DNA of 64,000 nucleotides from Gammaproteobacteria bacterium (GCA_003164785.1 PLUE01000065.1:94003-158002); one strand, 5' to 3'; shown: positions 25,538 through 34,376, numbered from the stretch's first letter. A program made the numbers and translations. The notes: generated by a model not told the origin, from the letters alone.

Positions 25538-26749
25538 ATGAACGTCGAAACGACCGCCGCGGGATCGGCGGCCGACGTCCTGCACGAGCGTGCGCGGCGT
25601 CTGCTGGCGAACGGCGATGCCATTGCTGCGCTGGGTGTTCTCGACGAGGTGGTGGCGTCGGCGCCGCGCCATGTTCCCTTTTTGCTGAGCCGGGCCGCCG
25701 TCCTGCGATCGCTGGGGCGTTTGCAGGACGAACTGGACACGCTCGAGCGCGCACTCGTGATCGACCCGACCCATCTGGTCGTGCTGCTGCAGAAGGGGTC
25801 TGTGCTGGAGCGAATGAACAAGCCGCGCTCGGCGGCCGCCGTGTACACCCAAGCCTTGCAGGTGCTGCCCTCTGGTACACGATTACCGGCGCCCATCGAA
25901 GCCCATCTGGCACACGCGCGCAAGCGGGTCGCGGAGAACTCGGCGGCGGTCTCGGTCTTGATCGATGCCCGACTGGCGGCGCTGCCGCACGGTTCGACGT
26001 CGAGTTTGGAACGTATGCGCTTCGATCGATGTCTGGACCGGGTGTTGGGCAGGCAGCGCATCTTTACGCCGGACCCAACGTTCATGCTGTTCCCCTATTT
26101 GATGAACTATGAATTCCTGCCGCGGGAATATTGCCCCTGGCTCGAAGCTCTCGAAGCGTCGACGGACGCGATCCGCGCCGAGTTTCTCGATGTTTTCCAG
26201 TCGGACCGCGCCGGCATCGAGCCGTACATCAACTACGACGAAGGGTTGCCGCTCAATCAGTGGAAGGCGCTGAATCACTCGCCGCGCTGGGGTGCTTATT
26301 TCCTATGGAATCAGGGCTGGCGGGAGGAGGCGCATCTGGCGAGCTGCCCGCGGACGGCGGCCGCACTGGCGGCGCTGCCGCAAGTGGACGTGACCGGCCG
26401 GGGTCCGACGGCCTTCTTCTCGATACTGGACGCGCGCACGACGATTCCGCCGCATACCGGCGTGACCAATACTCGCCTGACGGTGCATTTGCCGCTCGTG
26501 GTCCCGCCGACCTGTCGATTTCGCGTCGGCGGCGAGATCCGCGAGTGGCGCGAGGGAAGTGCCTGGGTGTTCGATGACACCATCGAGCATGAAGCCTGGA
26601 ACGACTCGGACTTGCCCCGGGCGATATTGATTTTCGACGTGTGGAACCCGCAGTTGACGGCACTGGAGCGCGATCTGGTGCGCGAGGCGACCATCGTGTT
26701 GGCAGAATACAGCGATGCGGAGCTGAACTCCGCCGCACCGTCAAATTGA
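25538..26749 (+). CDS. TPR-aspartyl/asparaginyl beta-hydroxylase
   Basis: A 403-residue protein: TPR-like helices over about residues 10-150, then an aspartyl/asparaginyl beta-hydroxylase domain. Iron ligands are His306 (PPHTGVTNTRL) and His351 (EHEAWN); the HLPLVVPP, EIREWREGSAWVFDD and ILIFDVWNP blocks match the family closely. These Fe(II)/2OG enzymes hydroxylate Asp or Asn side chains in proteins. TPR fusion parallels the sulfotransferases next door. A small secreted protein gene follows 15 bp downstream. Confidence 0.9.
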   Translation: MNVETTAAGSAADVLHERARRLLANGDAIAALGVLDEVVASAPRHVPFLLSRAAVLRSLGRLQDELDTLERALVIDPTHLVVLLQKGSVLERMNKPRSAAAVYTQALQVLPSGTRLPAPIEAHLAHARKRVAENSAAVSVLIDARLAALPHGSTSSLERMRFDRCLDRVLGRQRIFTPDPTFMLFPYLMNYEFLPREYCPWLEALEASTDAIRAEFLDVFQSDRAGIEPYINYDEGLPLNQWKALNHSPRWGAYFLWNQGWREEAHLASCPRTAAALAALPQVDVTGRGPTAFFSILDARTTIPPHTGVTNTRLTVHLPLVVPPTCRFRVGGEIREWREGSAWVFDDTIEHEAWNDSDLPRAILIFDVWNPQLTALERDLVREATIVLAEYSDAELNSAAPSN

Positions 26750-26764
26750 ACCGGGAGCATTGGA

Positions 26765-27274
26765 GTGACCAAAGGGTATTGTTTGGCCGCGTCGGCGATG
26801 GCGTCCTGTCTGTGGCTCGTGCCCTGTCATGGCGCCGAACCGCTCGCCGCCTTGATGGCATGTCGTGCGCTCACCGACACGACGGCGAGGCTCGCCTGTT
26901 TCGATCGCGAGAGCGCAAGCCTGGATCTCAAGGCCGCCAGCGCAACGGCCGCCGCAACCCCGCATGCACCACCGCTCGACTCGAAACAGCAGTTCGGCTT
27001 GCCGGAACGCTCGGTGGCCACCCAGGAGATCGCCGCGGGGACCCGGGCGGCTGAAGCGACCACGATCGAAGCGCATATCACGCAGTTGTCACAGGGAACG
27101 AACGGTCGATTCACCTATGCATTGGATAACGCACAGATTTGGCGTCAATTGGGGAGCACGGGAGATCTGCTGCTCAAGACCGGGGACGCGGTGACGATTT
27201 CGCGCGGCACCCTGGGGTCTTATTGGATGCAGGGCGCGGGTAAGCGCGGCTGCAAGGTCGCGCGGGTGCGCTGA
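26765..27274 (+). CDS. Secreted protein with ACR...LACFDR motif
   Basis: A 169-residue exported protein: signal peptide of about 23 residues (ASAMASCLWLVPCHGAEP), then PLAALMACRALTDTTARLAC with a Cys pair followed by FDRES, a motif seen in several periplasmic proteins of unknown role. A Thr/Ala-rich linker follows and a C-terminal beta-rich segment (FTYALDNAQIWRQLGSTGDL, GDAVTISRGTLGSYWM). Start is GTG at 26765 with GGGAGCATT upstream. It lies 15 bp after the TPR-AspH gene, so the pair is probably co-expressed. Confidence 0.68.
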   Translation: MTKGYCLAASAMASCLWLVPCHGAEPLAALMACRALTDTTARLACFDRESASLDLKAASATAAATPHAPPLDSKQQFGLPERSVATQEIAAGTRAAEATTIEAHITQLSQGTNGRFTYALDNAQIWRQLGSTGDLLLKTGDAVTISRGTLGSYWMQGAGKRGCKVARVR

Positions 27275-27275
27275 C

Positions 27276-28865
27276 TCAGAGTGCCGGTTGGTCGATCGGA
27301 ATGCCGGCGGCGAGCAAACGATCGCGCAGCGGCGCCAATTCCGCCGCATAGTGCTGCCAGAGGTTCAGCGATGAATCGTATAGCGGTTGACGCACCTGCA
27401 CCGAACTCGAGGTCGACGTCGAATCCGGATTGAGGTGGAATTCCAGGCACCCCTCCTCGAACGGCAAGTCCAAATACTCGAGCAGGCGCCGGGTCGTGGC
27501 TTCCTGTACCGTTACCACTTCTTCGTAGGACACATCGAATATCCGGCCCGGCAGGATTTCGTGCCAATGCGCCATCAACCGGCGATAGCTCACGTAGAAG
27601 TCCGCCAGTTCGGTCAAGTCATAGGAGAACGGGTAGCCGCCATTGAAGCGGGCCTTGTAGATGGCGTGACATGCGGCGAGCGGGTGCCGGTTCAGATGCA
27701 CCACCCGCGCATTCGGGAAGGCTCGGAAGATCAGCGCGCAATAGAAGAAATTTGCCGGCGCCTTGTCCGAAAAGCGCGGCCGATCCCCGCGCCACGCGCC
27801 GGCACGCGCGAGATATTCCCGGGCGATCGGTGCGCCGTCGAGGCCACCCATCGACTCGACCAATCCCAGCCAGGTCGTGGCAAGCCGGGGCGCGTCGCGA
27901 ACCGCGACGCTGGCCACCGCATCCGTGAGCGCGGAGATCTCGCCGGCCGAATGCACGGCGGAATGACTGCCGATGATGCGCTCCACGAGCGTGGTGCCCG
28001 TGCGCGGCAGGCCAATGATGAAAATCGGACTTTCACCGGTGGTATCGTTCCAGCGAGCCTCGACAGTCGGGAATCCGGCGATGATGCGATCGATGGTGGT
28101 GCGGTCCTGTGCCGGGACGTAGTTGAGCTGGGCGCGCTCCAACTTGTTGGCCGCCGTCAAATGGCGCCAGCTCTGTGGGTAGTCGGCGAGGTCCTCGTAG
28201 GTTTTCGCCAGACCAAGATGCAGGGTGCTGGCATCCTTCGATTCGACCGGCACCCCCGTGAGCGCCTGCTCCATCGCCGGCACGAGATTGCTCTCCGGCG
28301 TCTGGCGTCGCAGCTCCGCGAGGCCCTTCAGTGCATCAGCGTCGCCGGGCGACAGCGTCAGGACCCGTTCGTAGTCGAGGGCGGCCTCATCGAATTGGCC
28401 GAGAAACTGCTGGCTCACCGCTCGCTTGGAGATAGTCTCATGCTTCGCGGGCGCCGCCGTGATCGCTCGATCGTAGACCTGCACCGCGCGCATGTGATCC
28501 TGGGCGAATGCCAGAAAACTGGCGATCGCGTCGAGCGCGTCCGCATCATCGGCGGCGCTAGCCACCGCGGCTTGCGCCGCGGCAATGGCGTCCGCCCGCC
28601 GTCCGAGTGCGAACAGGCATTCGACCTTTTGAATCAAACAGGGTGTGTCGGCGGCATCGATCGACAGGCGTTCATCGACGAGCGCGAGCGCCTGTTCCTG
28701 TTGATCGGCGAACAGGGCCGCCATGCTGCCCAGCAGCCAGCCGTCGGCGCTGCCGGGCCAGTGCAACCGGCACTCGCCAGCCAGCATTGCCGCGCCGGCC
28801 CAATCCCTGCGAGCGAGCCGCGAGCCGATTTCGTGCTGATATTGAGGAAGACTGGAATTCGTCAT
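27276..28865 (-). CDS. TPR-sulfotransferase D
   Basis: A 529-residue protein with N-terminal TPR-like helices (about residues 10-215) and a sulfotransferase domain. The PAPS loop is GLPRTGTT at 285-292 and the 3'-phosphate segment is VHLNRHPLAACHAIY. The TDAVASVAVRDAPR and KAPANFFYCALIFRAFPNAR stretches are typical of TPR-sulfotransferase proteins found beside TonB receptors. ATG at 28865 is used; an upstream in-frame ATG exists at 28895. It converges with the small secreted gene, one base between stops, and is divergent from the TonB receptor. Confidence 0.86.
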   Translation of the reverse strand: MTNSSLPQYQHEIGSRLARRDWAGAAMLAGECRLHWPGSADGWLLGSMAALFADQQEQALALVDERLSIDAADTPCLIQKVECLFALGRRADAIAAAQAAVASAADDADALDAIASFLAFAQDHMRAVQVYDRAITAAPAKHETISKRAVSQQFLGQFDEAALDYERVLTLSPGDADALKGLAELRRQTPESNLVPAMEQALTGVPVESKDASTLHLGLAKTYEDLADYPQSWRHLTAANKLERAQLNYVPAQDRTTIDRIIAGFPTVEARWNDTTGESPIFIIGLPRTGTTLVERIIGSHSAVHSAGEISALTDAVASVAVRDAPRLATTWLGLVESMGGLDGAPIAREYLARAGAWRGDRPRFSDKAPANFFYCALIFRAFPNARVVHLNRHPLAACHAIYKARFNGGYPFSYDLTELADFYVSYRRLMAHWHEILPGRIFDVSYEEVVTVQEATTRRLLEYLDLPFEEGCLEFHLNPDSTSTSSSVQVRQPLYDSSLNLWQHYAAELAPLRDRLLAAGIPIDQPAL

Positions 28866-29295
28866 CTCTGTGCACCGCCTTTGACACCGCATCATGGCGG
28901 GGTGCTCCGGCTACGTCCAGCGGGTCTCATTTTGCGTTGCGCTGGGGCAACAAACGGAGCTTTGGATCGGCACACCGAAAGTGAGCGGATTCCCTGTCGA
29001 TACCCACGTCGTTTCCGAACACCACGTAATTCTTTGAAAATAGGGGGCTACTCCAAATGTTATGAGGCGGCCGAGGGTGTTGTGTCCTTTAAACACTGTG
29101 TTATATTTCCGCATCGATGAAATTTACCTAGAGACGGCAAACGTCCAAGGGATGTAATTTGTGGCGGCGGCGCGACGAAAGCGAATCAAACCATTCGTTT
29201 GCGGAGCGTCTTCTGCTACCCCGAATGCACTTGCCGGCTCGTGGCGTTTCGTCCCACTCAATTTCTGCCTGCTTGCATCCAGGAGACTGAATTCA
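28866..29295. other. 430-bp divergent intergenic region before TonB receptor
   Basis: No gene. The left part must hold the promoter of TPR-sulfotransferase D. The middle is AT-richer (GAAAATAG, TTTAAACACTGTG, TTATATTTCC) and holds a candidate promoter for the receptor near 29080-29107, leaving a leader of about 180 nt. An imperfect inverted pair, GGCAAACG / CGTTTGC (about 29137 and 29195), might form a leader structure. No Fur box or known riboswitch was recognised. Confidence 0.5.
29080..29107 (+). promoter_or_regulatory. Candidate sigma-70 promoter for TonB receptor
   Basis: TTGTGT (29080-29085) and TATATT (29102-29107) are separated by 16 bases in an AT-rich window 190 bp before the receptor ATG. 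The match is fair, and nothing better is seen closer to the gene. Confidence 0.4.
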
Positions 29296-32200
29296 ATGCT
29301 TCAAGACAACATCGGAAACGTCAAGCTGCGCCGCGCGGTGCAATTCGCGCTGGCCGGCAGCGCGATGGCCGCTACCTACGGCGTCGTCCAAGCGCAGACC
29401 GTCGCCGCGGACACCAGCACCACGAGCACGAATGACGCGGCGCTCGAAGAGGTCGTGGTCACGGGTACGCGCATTTCGGTCCCGAATCAGTTCTCGATCA
29501 GTCCGATCACCTTCGTGTCGGCCGACACGATTCAGCAGACCGGTGCCGTGCGCATCGAGGACATGCTGAACTCGCTGCCGCAGGTCTCCGCGTCCCAGGG
29601 ATCGGCCATCGTCAACGGCGCCGACGGTACGGCCAACGTCAACCTGCGCGGCCTCGATGCGAAACGCACCTTGGTGCTGGTCGATGGGCTGCGGCTCGGG
29701 CCCGGTGACCCACGCACTGGCGGCGCATCCGACTTGAACATGATTCCGATCGAGCTGGTCGACAGCGTCGAAGTGCTCACCGGCGGCGCGTCCTCCGTGT
29801 ACGGCGCGGACGCCGTCGCGGGCGTTGTGAACTTCAAGCTCAACAATCATTTCGAGGGCGTCAAGCTCGTTGCCGATGCGGGGCTTTATCAGCATCACAA
29901 CAACAACCAGGATGGCGTCGAAGATGCCATCACGACCTTCAACACGACCAATGGCGCGGACTATGCGCCCGCGCCGAGCACCACGACCGGTGGCGCCACC
30001 AAGTCGCTGGCGTTCATCGCCGGCGTCAATTCGGAAGACGGCAAGGGAAATGCCACCTTCTACGCCACTTATCGCAACGTCAATTCGGTGCTCCAGTCGA
30101 AGTACTCGGTGAGCGCCTGTACACTGGCCTCGGGCTACGCGACGGGCAGCGGCCATCTGTCCTGCAGCGGATCCGGCACGGCCAATCCTGCCCGGTTTTT
30201 CCAGTACGACACCGCCGGGGACCTGCTGAGCGACAACACCGTCAATGCCGCCGGCGGTCTGGTTCCGTTCACAGATGCCAACCGATTCAACTACGGACCG
30301 CTGAACTACTTCCAACGTCCCGACGAGCGTTACACCACGGGCGCGTTCCTGCATTACGAATTCAATGAACACGCGGATGTCTATGCCAACACCATGTTCA
30401 TGGATGACCGGTCGATTGCGCAGATCGCGCCGTCGGGCGCGTTCCAGACGGTGTTCAACGTCCCCTGCAGCAACCCGTATCTGAGTGCCGCGGAAGCCTC
30501 CACCTGGTGCGGACCGGGCGACTCCGTCGGCACGGCAACGGGCGCCAACGGCCTCAATGGTACCGCGGCCGGGACCACCAACATCTACATCGGTCGGCGC
30601 CTGGTCGAGGGCGGCAATCGCCAGGACGATCTCGAACACACGGACTTTCGCGAAGTCATCGGCGTCAAGGGCAAGGTGGTCGACGGCTGGGACTACGATG
30701 CGAGCTTCCAGTTCGGTCTGGTGAATCTATCCGAGACGTATTACAACGACGTCTCCAAGACCAAGCTCCAGGATGCGTTGGACGTCGTCACGGTGAACGG
30801 GGTGGCGGAGTGCGCCGTGGTCGCTGCGGGCGTGACGTCCGGTTTGGGCTATGGCTGCGTGCCGTTCAATCCGTTCAAGGTGGGTGGTGTCACGGCGGCA
30901 CAGGCCGCCTACCTCGATACCCCGGGCGTGAACCGCGGCCAGATCAAGCAAACCATCGTCAATTTCAACGTGACGGGCGACCTGGGCAAGTACGGGATTC
31001 AATCCCCCTTTGCCAGCAACGGCCTCAAGGTCAACTTCGGTGCGGAATGGCGCGACGAGCGGTCCTTCACTAGTCCCGACGCGGAATTTCAATCGGGTGA
31101 CCTTGCGGGGCAGGGTTCTTACATCACGCCGGTCGCCGGCGGCATCGTATCGCGCGACGGCTTCATCGAGTTCAACGCGCCGTTGGTGGAAGACAAGCCA
31201 GGCGCGAAGTCCCTGGCATTCGACGGCGGCTACCGATATTCCGAGTACTCGCTGGGATTCAAGACCAACACGTTCAAGGCGGGTCTCGAGTGGGTGCCTT
31301 ACGAGGACTTCCGCTTCCGTGCCAGTTTCTCGCGCGCTTCGCGAGCGCCGAATGCGGGCGAGTTGTTCTCGTCCCAGTCGGTCCAACTCGACGGTGTCAC
31401 CGATCCTTGCGGCGGCACCACGCCGACGGCCACCCAGGCTCAGTGCGTCAACGCCGGCGTATCGGCGGCACAGTATGGCAAGGTTGCCGCCAACCCAGCC
31501 GCGCAATACAACGGCCTCGAGGGCGGTAACCAGGATTTGCAGCCTGAAACGGCATTGACGACCTCGGCGGGCTTCGGGTGGACGCCGTCATACATCCCGA
31601 ACTTCCGGGCGCAGTTCGATTATTACGATATCAACATCGAAAACGTCATCCAGAGCATCGGCGCGGACACCATTCTCAGCGAATGCGTCTCGGCCGACCT
31701 GTTCTGCAACTTGATTCATCGCAATTCGATCGGCTCATTGTGGTTGTCCAGCACCGGCTACGTCACCGACACGCTGGCCAACGTCGGCGGACTGCGCGAG
31801 AAGGGTGTCGACATCGATCTTTCCTATGCGTTCGACATGGGTGCCGCCGGCAGGTTGCACACGGGTCTGCAGGGCACCTGGGTCAATAAGTACGAAATCA
31901 CGCCGATCGCGGCGATGGGCGAAACGGCACGCAATTGCGCCGGTTACTACGGTCCGCAATGCAGCAGCTTCACCTCGGCCGCGGGCGCGCCGGTGTTCCG
32001 CTATCGCAATACCTGGCGGACGACGTGGACGACGCCTTGGAACGGGCTCGACTTCTCGGTGGCCTGGCGCTACTTCTCGCCGGTTCAGTTGGAATCGTTG
32101 AGCAGCAATCCCAACCTGTCGGCGGGGGCGGGCAACACGATTGCGAGCGGTGCGATCTCGAACACGGATGCGCGAATTCCATCGTTCAGCTACATCGATC

Positions 32201-32388
32201 TGACCGGCTCGATCCGGCTGGCCGAGAAGATCAGCTTCCGGATGGGCATCAACAACATCCTCGACAAGCAGGCGCCGGCCATCGGGTTGACGAATCAGCC
32301 GGGCACCTCGGCGAACGGCAACACTTTCCCGCAAGTGTATGACGCTCTGGGTCGTTACATCTTTGGGCAGTTGACGGTACAGTTCTAA
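29296..32388 (+). CDS. TonB-dependent receptor
   Basis: A 1030-residue outer-membrane receptor. Signal peptide (cleavage near VVQAQT, residue 34), a TonB-box-like EEVVVTGTRI, plug domain (DMLNSLPQVSASQG, NVNLRGLDAKRTLVLVDGLR, VEVLTGGASSVYGADAVAGV), then a long beta barrel ending in aromatic QLTVQF. This type imports siderophores, glycans or peptides across the outer membrane using TonB energy. Substrate is not readable. The ATG has a CAGGAGAC site 6 bases upstream. Its location beside TPR-sulfotransferases and 2OG oxygenases recurs in this group and suggests that those enzymes serve its substrate, or modify it. Confidence 0.95.
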   Translation: MLQDNIGNVKLRRAVQFALAGSAMAATYGVVQAQTVAADTSTTSTNDAALEEVVVTGTRISVPNQFSISPITFVSADTIQQTGAVRIEDMLNSLPQVSASQGSAIVNGADGTANVNLRGLDAKRTLVLVDGLRLGPGDPRTGGASDLNMIPIELVDSVEVLTGGASSVYGADAVAGVVNFKLNNHFEGVKLVADAGLYQHHNNNQDGVEDAITTFNTTNGADYAPAPSTTTGGATKSLAFIAGVNSEDGKGNATFYATYRNVNSVLQSKYSVSACTLASGYATGSGHLSCSGSGTANPARFFQYDTAGDLLSDNTVNAAGGLVPFTDANRFNYGPLNYFQRPDERYTTGAFLHYEFNEHADVYANTMFMDDRSIAQIAPSGAFQTVFNVPCSNPYLSAAEASTWCGPGDSVGTATGANGLNGTAAGTTNIYIGRRLVEGGNRQDDLEHTDFREVIGVKGKVVDGWDYDASFQFGLVNLSETYYNDVSKTKLQDALDVVTVNGVAECAVVAAGVTSGLGYGCVPFNPFKVGGVTAAQAAYLDTPGVNRGQIKQTIVNFNVTGDLGKYGIQSPFASNGLKVNFGAEWRDERSFTSPDAEFQSGDLAGQGSYITPVAGGIVSRDGFIEFNAPLVEDKPGAKSLAFDGGYRYSEYSLGFKTNTFKAGLEWVPYEDFRFRASFSRASRAPNAGELFSSQSVQLDGVTDPCGGTTPTATQAQCVNAGVSAAQYGKVAANPAAQYNGLEGGNQDLQPETALTTSAGFGWTPSYIPNFRAQFDYYDINIENVIQSIGADTILSECVSADLFCNLIHRNSIGSLWLSSTGYVTDTLANVGGLREKGVDIDLSYAFDMGAAGRLHTGLQGTWVNKYEITPIAAMGETARNCAGYYGPQCSSFTSAAGAPVFRYRNTWRTTWTTPWNGLDFSVAWRYFSPVQLESLSSNPNLSAGAGNTIASGAISNTDARIPSFSYIDLTGSIRLAEKISFRMGINNILDKQAPAIGLTNQPGTSANGNTFPQVYDALGRYIFGQLTVQF

Positions 32389-32415
32389 AACAATAAAGCT
32401 GGGTTGGAAATCGAG

Positions 32416-32445
32416 GCGCGGGTCGCAAGAGCCGCGCTTTTTTTT
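32416..32445 (+). terminator. Intrinsic terminator of TonB receptor gene
   Basis: GCGCGG (32416-32421) pairs with CCGCGC (32432-32437) around a 10-base loop and is followed by eight T. It lies 28 bp after the receptor stop. Confidence 0.85.
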
Positions 32446-32474
32446 GTGCGCCCGGCAGGGCGCACTCATTTTTT
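32446..32474 (+). terminator. Second hairpin with T-run behind receptor terminator
   Basis: GTGCGCCC (32446-32453) and GGGCGCAC (32458-32465) form a perfect 8-bp stem with a 4-base loop, followed by TCATTTTTT. It abuts the first terminator and may act as a back-up. Confidence 0.65.
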
Positions 32475-32536
32475 CGAGTGCGCTCGGCCGGACCTTCTAC
32501 GGCCGGTTAACATACAACTTCTGATTGAGATCTAGT

Positions 32537-32572
32537 GGATCAACCTCTCGCCGATTGGCGAGGGGTTGATCC
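32537..32572. repeat. Long inverted repeat with 16-bp stem
   Basis: Arms 32537-32552 and 32557-32572 (outer part GGATCAACC / GGTTGATCC, inner CTCGCC / GGCGAG) form a stem with one G-T type mismatch and a GATT loop. No long T-run follows. It may be a REP-like element, an RNA processing site, or the mark of a small mobile element. Two smaller palindromes follow (CCCCCC-TT-GGGGG near 32588, CGCC-TTTA-GGCG near 32616). Confidence 0.65.
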
Positions 32573-32768
32573 TGTTCTATTTTAGAGTCCCCCCCTTGGG
32601 GGTCCGTAAACTCCTCGCCTTTAGGCGACGGGAACGCGCCACGCCGGGGGCTGCAGGATCTCGCTGACATGTGCGCCCCAACCCGATCCCTTCGTCTTCC
32701 CGGAGCCTCCCGACGAGGCCGCGGCTGCCCACGTCGATGGTCCATCACCGATGGTGAAAATCAGTCCA

Positions 32769-32858
32769 TCAAATTAACCGACCGCTCTCATTGTCCGTGT
32801 GGCCACGAACCTCGATGACCATCTGCGGAAGGTTGGGCCGATACGCTGGTGTGGAATT
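32769..32858 (-). pseudogene. OmpA-domain fragment
   Basis: On the minus strand a 29-codon frame reads NLPQMVIEVRGHTDNESGRL before a TGA at 32769-32771. IEVRGHTDN is the strand and peptidoglycan-binding loop start of OmpA C-terminal domains (compare IDVYGYTDR in the adjacent ompA gene). The rest of the domain is missing or out of frame. It appears to be a decayed copy of an ompA-type gene. The match is short, so a chance resemblance cannot be excluded. Confidence 0.45.
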
Positions 32859-32963
32859 TGGTCATCAGACAGACCGGCTGATTGATTCAGGTGTGGGGAG
32901 TTTCGCGCAACGCGATACCGGCGAATCAATTCGTGGTGACTGACCAGGGATCGCGGCCCACTC

Positions 32964-32992
32964 AAAAAAAAAGCCCCCGTGAGGGGGCTTTT
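32964..32992 (-). terminator. Intrinsic terminator of OmpA-family gene
   Basis: GCCCCC-GTGA-GGGGGC extended by flanking A/T pairs gives a 10-bp stem (about 32969-32992); read on the minus strand it is followed by a run of T (A-run 32964-32972 on the plus strand). It lies 60 bp after the OmpA-family stop and could also work in the other direction. Confidence 0.85.
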
Positions 32993-33051
32993 AAAAACAT
33001 CTCGAATAAATTATCTGGCTAGATCAATCTTGCGGTTTGCGGACGCGTCCC

Positions 33052-34101
33052 CTATGGCGAGGGCTTGGTACCGAGCACCGCGAGTTCCACCCGCCGGTCG
33101 GGCTGTAGGCAAGCGATCACCTTCGCCGACTTCTTCCCCGGACATTCGCTCGGGGACGTGACTGGATCGGCCTTACCAAGACCGTGGGTATCGATCTTGC
33201 TGGAATCCAGCCCCGCCCTGTTCGTCAGATAATCCTTAACCGAATCGGCCCGCTCATGCGACAGCGTGAGGTTGTAGTCATCCGACCCAATACGGTCCGT
33301 GTATCCATAGACGTCGATATGATCGTACTGGGTTCCCTTCAAATCGCTGGCGAACTTGTCCAGCTCGCTCACGCCCTGCGGTCGAATGATCGCGCTGTTA
33401 AACGTGAACAACGCATCCGCACTCAATTTGACGCGCTTCGGCGGCGGGGGAGGCGGCGGCGGCGGCGGGGGAGGCGGCGGCGGTGGTGGCGGCGGCGGCG
33501 GTGGCGGAGCTACCTCGGCCACCCGGGGCGGCGGTGGAACCGGCGCGCCAAATTGGAACTGCACGCCCACGTTGAACAAGACGTCACCCGGGTTGTTCGG
33601 GTTGTAAATGGTGTTCTGGATGAACTCGCGTCGGTACTTCGCTTCCGTGCGCAACTGCACCCGGAACGAGCCTGTCTGGGGGCCGAGCCCCGTCAACGCG
33701 CCGACGCCGGCCTCTGCGGTCCAGGTTTTATTCGTGCCATTGCCACGCCCGATTTCGTCGTTCAATTCACCGCCGCCGATGATCGCATAAGGATCGACAA
33801 TCGCGCCCGGCAGCACTTTGTACAGTATGTCGAGGGTGTAGGCGTCGAGCTTGTCGCTCTCTGCGTGATGGATCGGCGCGCTCGTGTTGCTGTAGTTGAA
33901 CTCGCCGGCGAAGTGCGGCGCGAAGTCGTAGCCCAACGCCACGTCGAACCCGAAACTGTTGCGGGCGGCTCGATGGTCATCCATCAAGTTGTACTGACCC
34001 ATGGGGGCAACGTACCAAGCCCCCGTGTCGTCGTCTGCGAGCGCACTACCGCTCGCAGCTCCGGCCGCGGCAGCTAGTCCGTAAAAAATCAGTCGCTTCA
34101 T
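33052..34101 (-). CDS. OmpA-family porin with 23-proline linker
   Basis: A 349-residue outer-membrane protein: signal peptide (cleavage near ALADDD, residue 22), an eight-strand beta-barrel domain (about 25-190, WYVAPMGQYNLMDDHRAARN), a linker of 23 consecutive prolines encoded at 33439-33507, then an OmpA peptidoglycan-binding domain (DALFTFNSAIIRPQG, HIDVYGYTDRIGSDDYN, LSHERADSVKDYL). It ties outer membrane to cell wall. The ATG has a GGAGAT site 7 bases upstream. The proline run is far longer than usual linkers and would depend on EF-P for translation. Confidence 0.92.
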   Translation of the reverse strand: MKRLIFYGLAAAAGAASGSALADDDTGAWYVAPMGQYNLMDDHRAARNSFGFDVALGYDFAPHFAGEFNYSNTSAPIHHAESDKLDAYTLDILYKVLPGAIVDPYAIIGGGELNDEIGRGNGTNKTWTAEAGVGALTGLGPQTGSFRVQLRTEAKYRREFIQNTIYNPNNPGDVLFNVGVQFQFGAPVPPPPRVAEVAPPPPPPPPPPPPPPPPPPPPPPPKRVKLSADALFTFNSAIIRPQGVSELDKFASDLKGTQYDHIDVYGYTDRIGSDDYNLTLSHERADSVKDYLTNRAGLDSSKIDTHGLGKADPVTSPSECPGKKSAKVIACLQPDRRVELAVLGTKPSP

Positions 34102-34230
34102 AAATCGTATCTCCGTGTTTATCGCGTGACCAACCGGCGGTTGCCAGCGGCCAACGCGATCTTCGTCAAAAAAATCAAACTATCGCCGGACCGGACCTGG
34201 CCCGAAGAAATTCTTGTTGCGATTAGACCA

Positions 34231-34270
34231 CACCTAATAACGGTGTCTGTAGGAGTAGACCGGTTAGGTG
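34231..34270. repeat. Imperfect inverted repeat upstream of ompA-family gene
   Basis: CACCTAA (34231-34237) pairs with TTAGGTG (34264-34270); inside, CGGT pairs with ACCG with small bulges. It lies about 130 bp upstream of the OmpA-family start. It may be an operator or part of a leader or small RNA. Confidence 0.45.
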
Positions 34271-34376
34271 CGTAGGAATCCAGCAACGGGTATTTTACAT
34301 AAGGTCGGGTTTTTTAAAAGAACAAATTCAAGGAAATCAGACGTTTGTATCACTACAAATCAGTGAATCAGTGTAT

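Larger units (their letters stand above)
32389..33051. other. 663-bp hairpin-rich intergenic region
   Basis: No intact gene. It contains the two terminators of the receptor gene, a long hairpin, smaller palindromes, an OmpA-like coding fragment on the minus strand, and the terminator of the OmpA-family gene. The combination of converging transcription and remnants suggests a junction where genes were lost. Confidence 0.6.

Noticed and set aside
33439..33507. Plus-strand poly-glycine ORF
   Set aside because: It is the complement of the proline codons of the OmpA-family gene, which has signal peptide and both domains.
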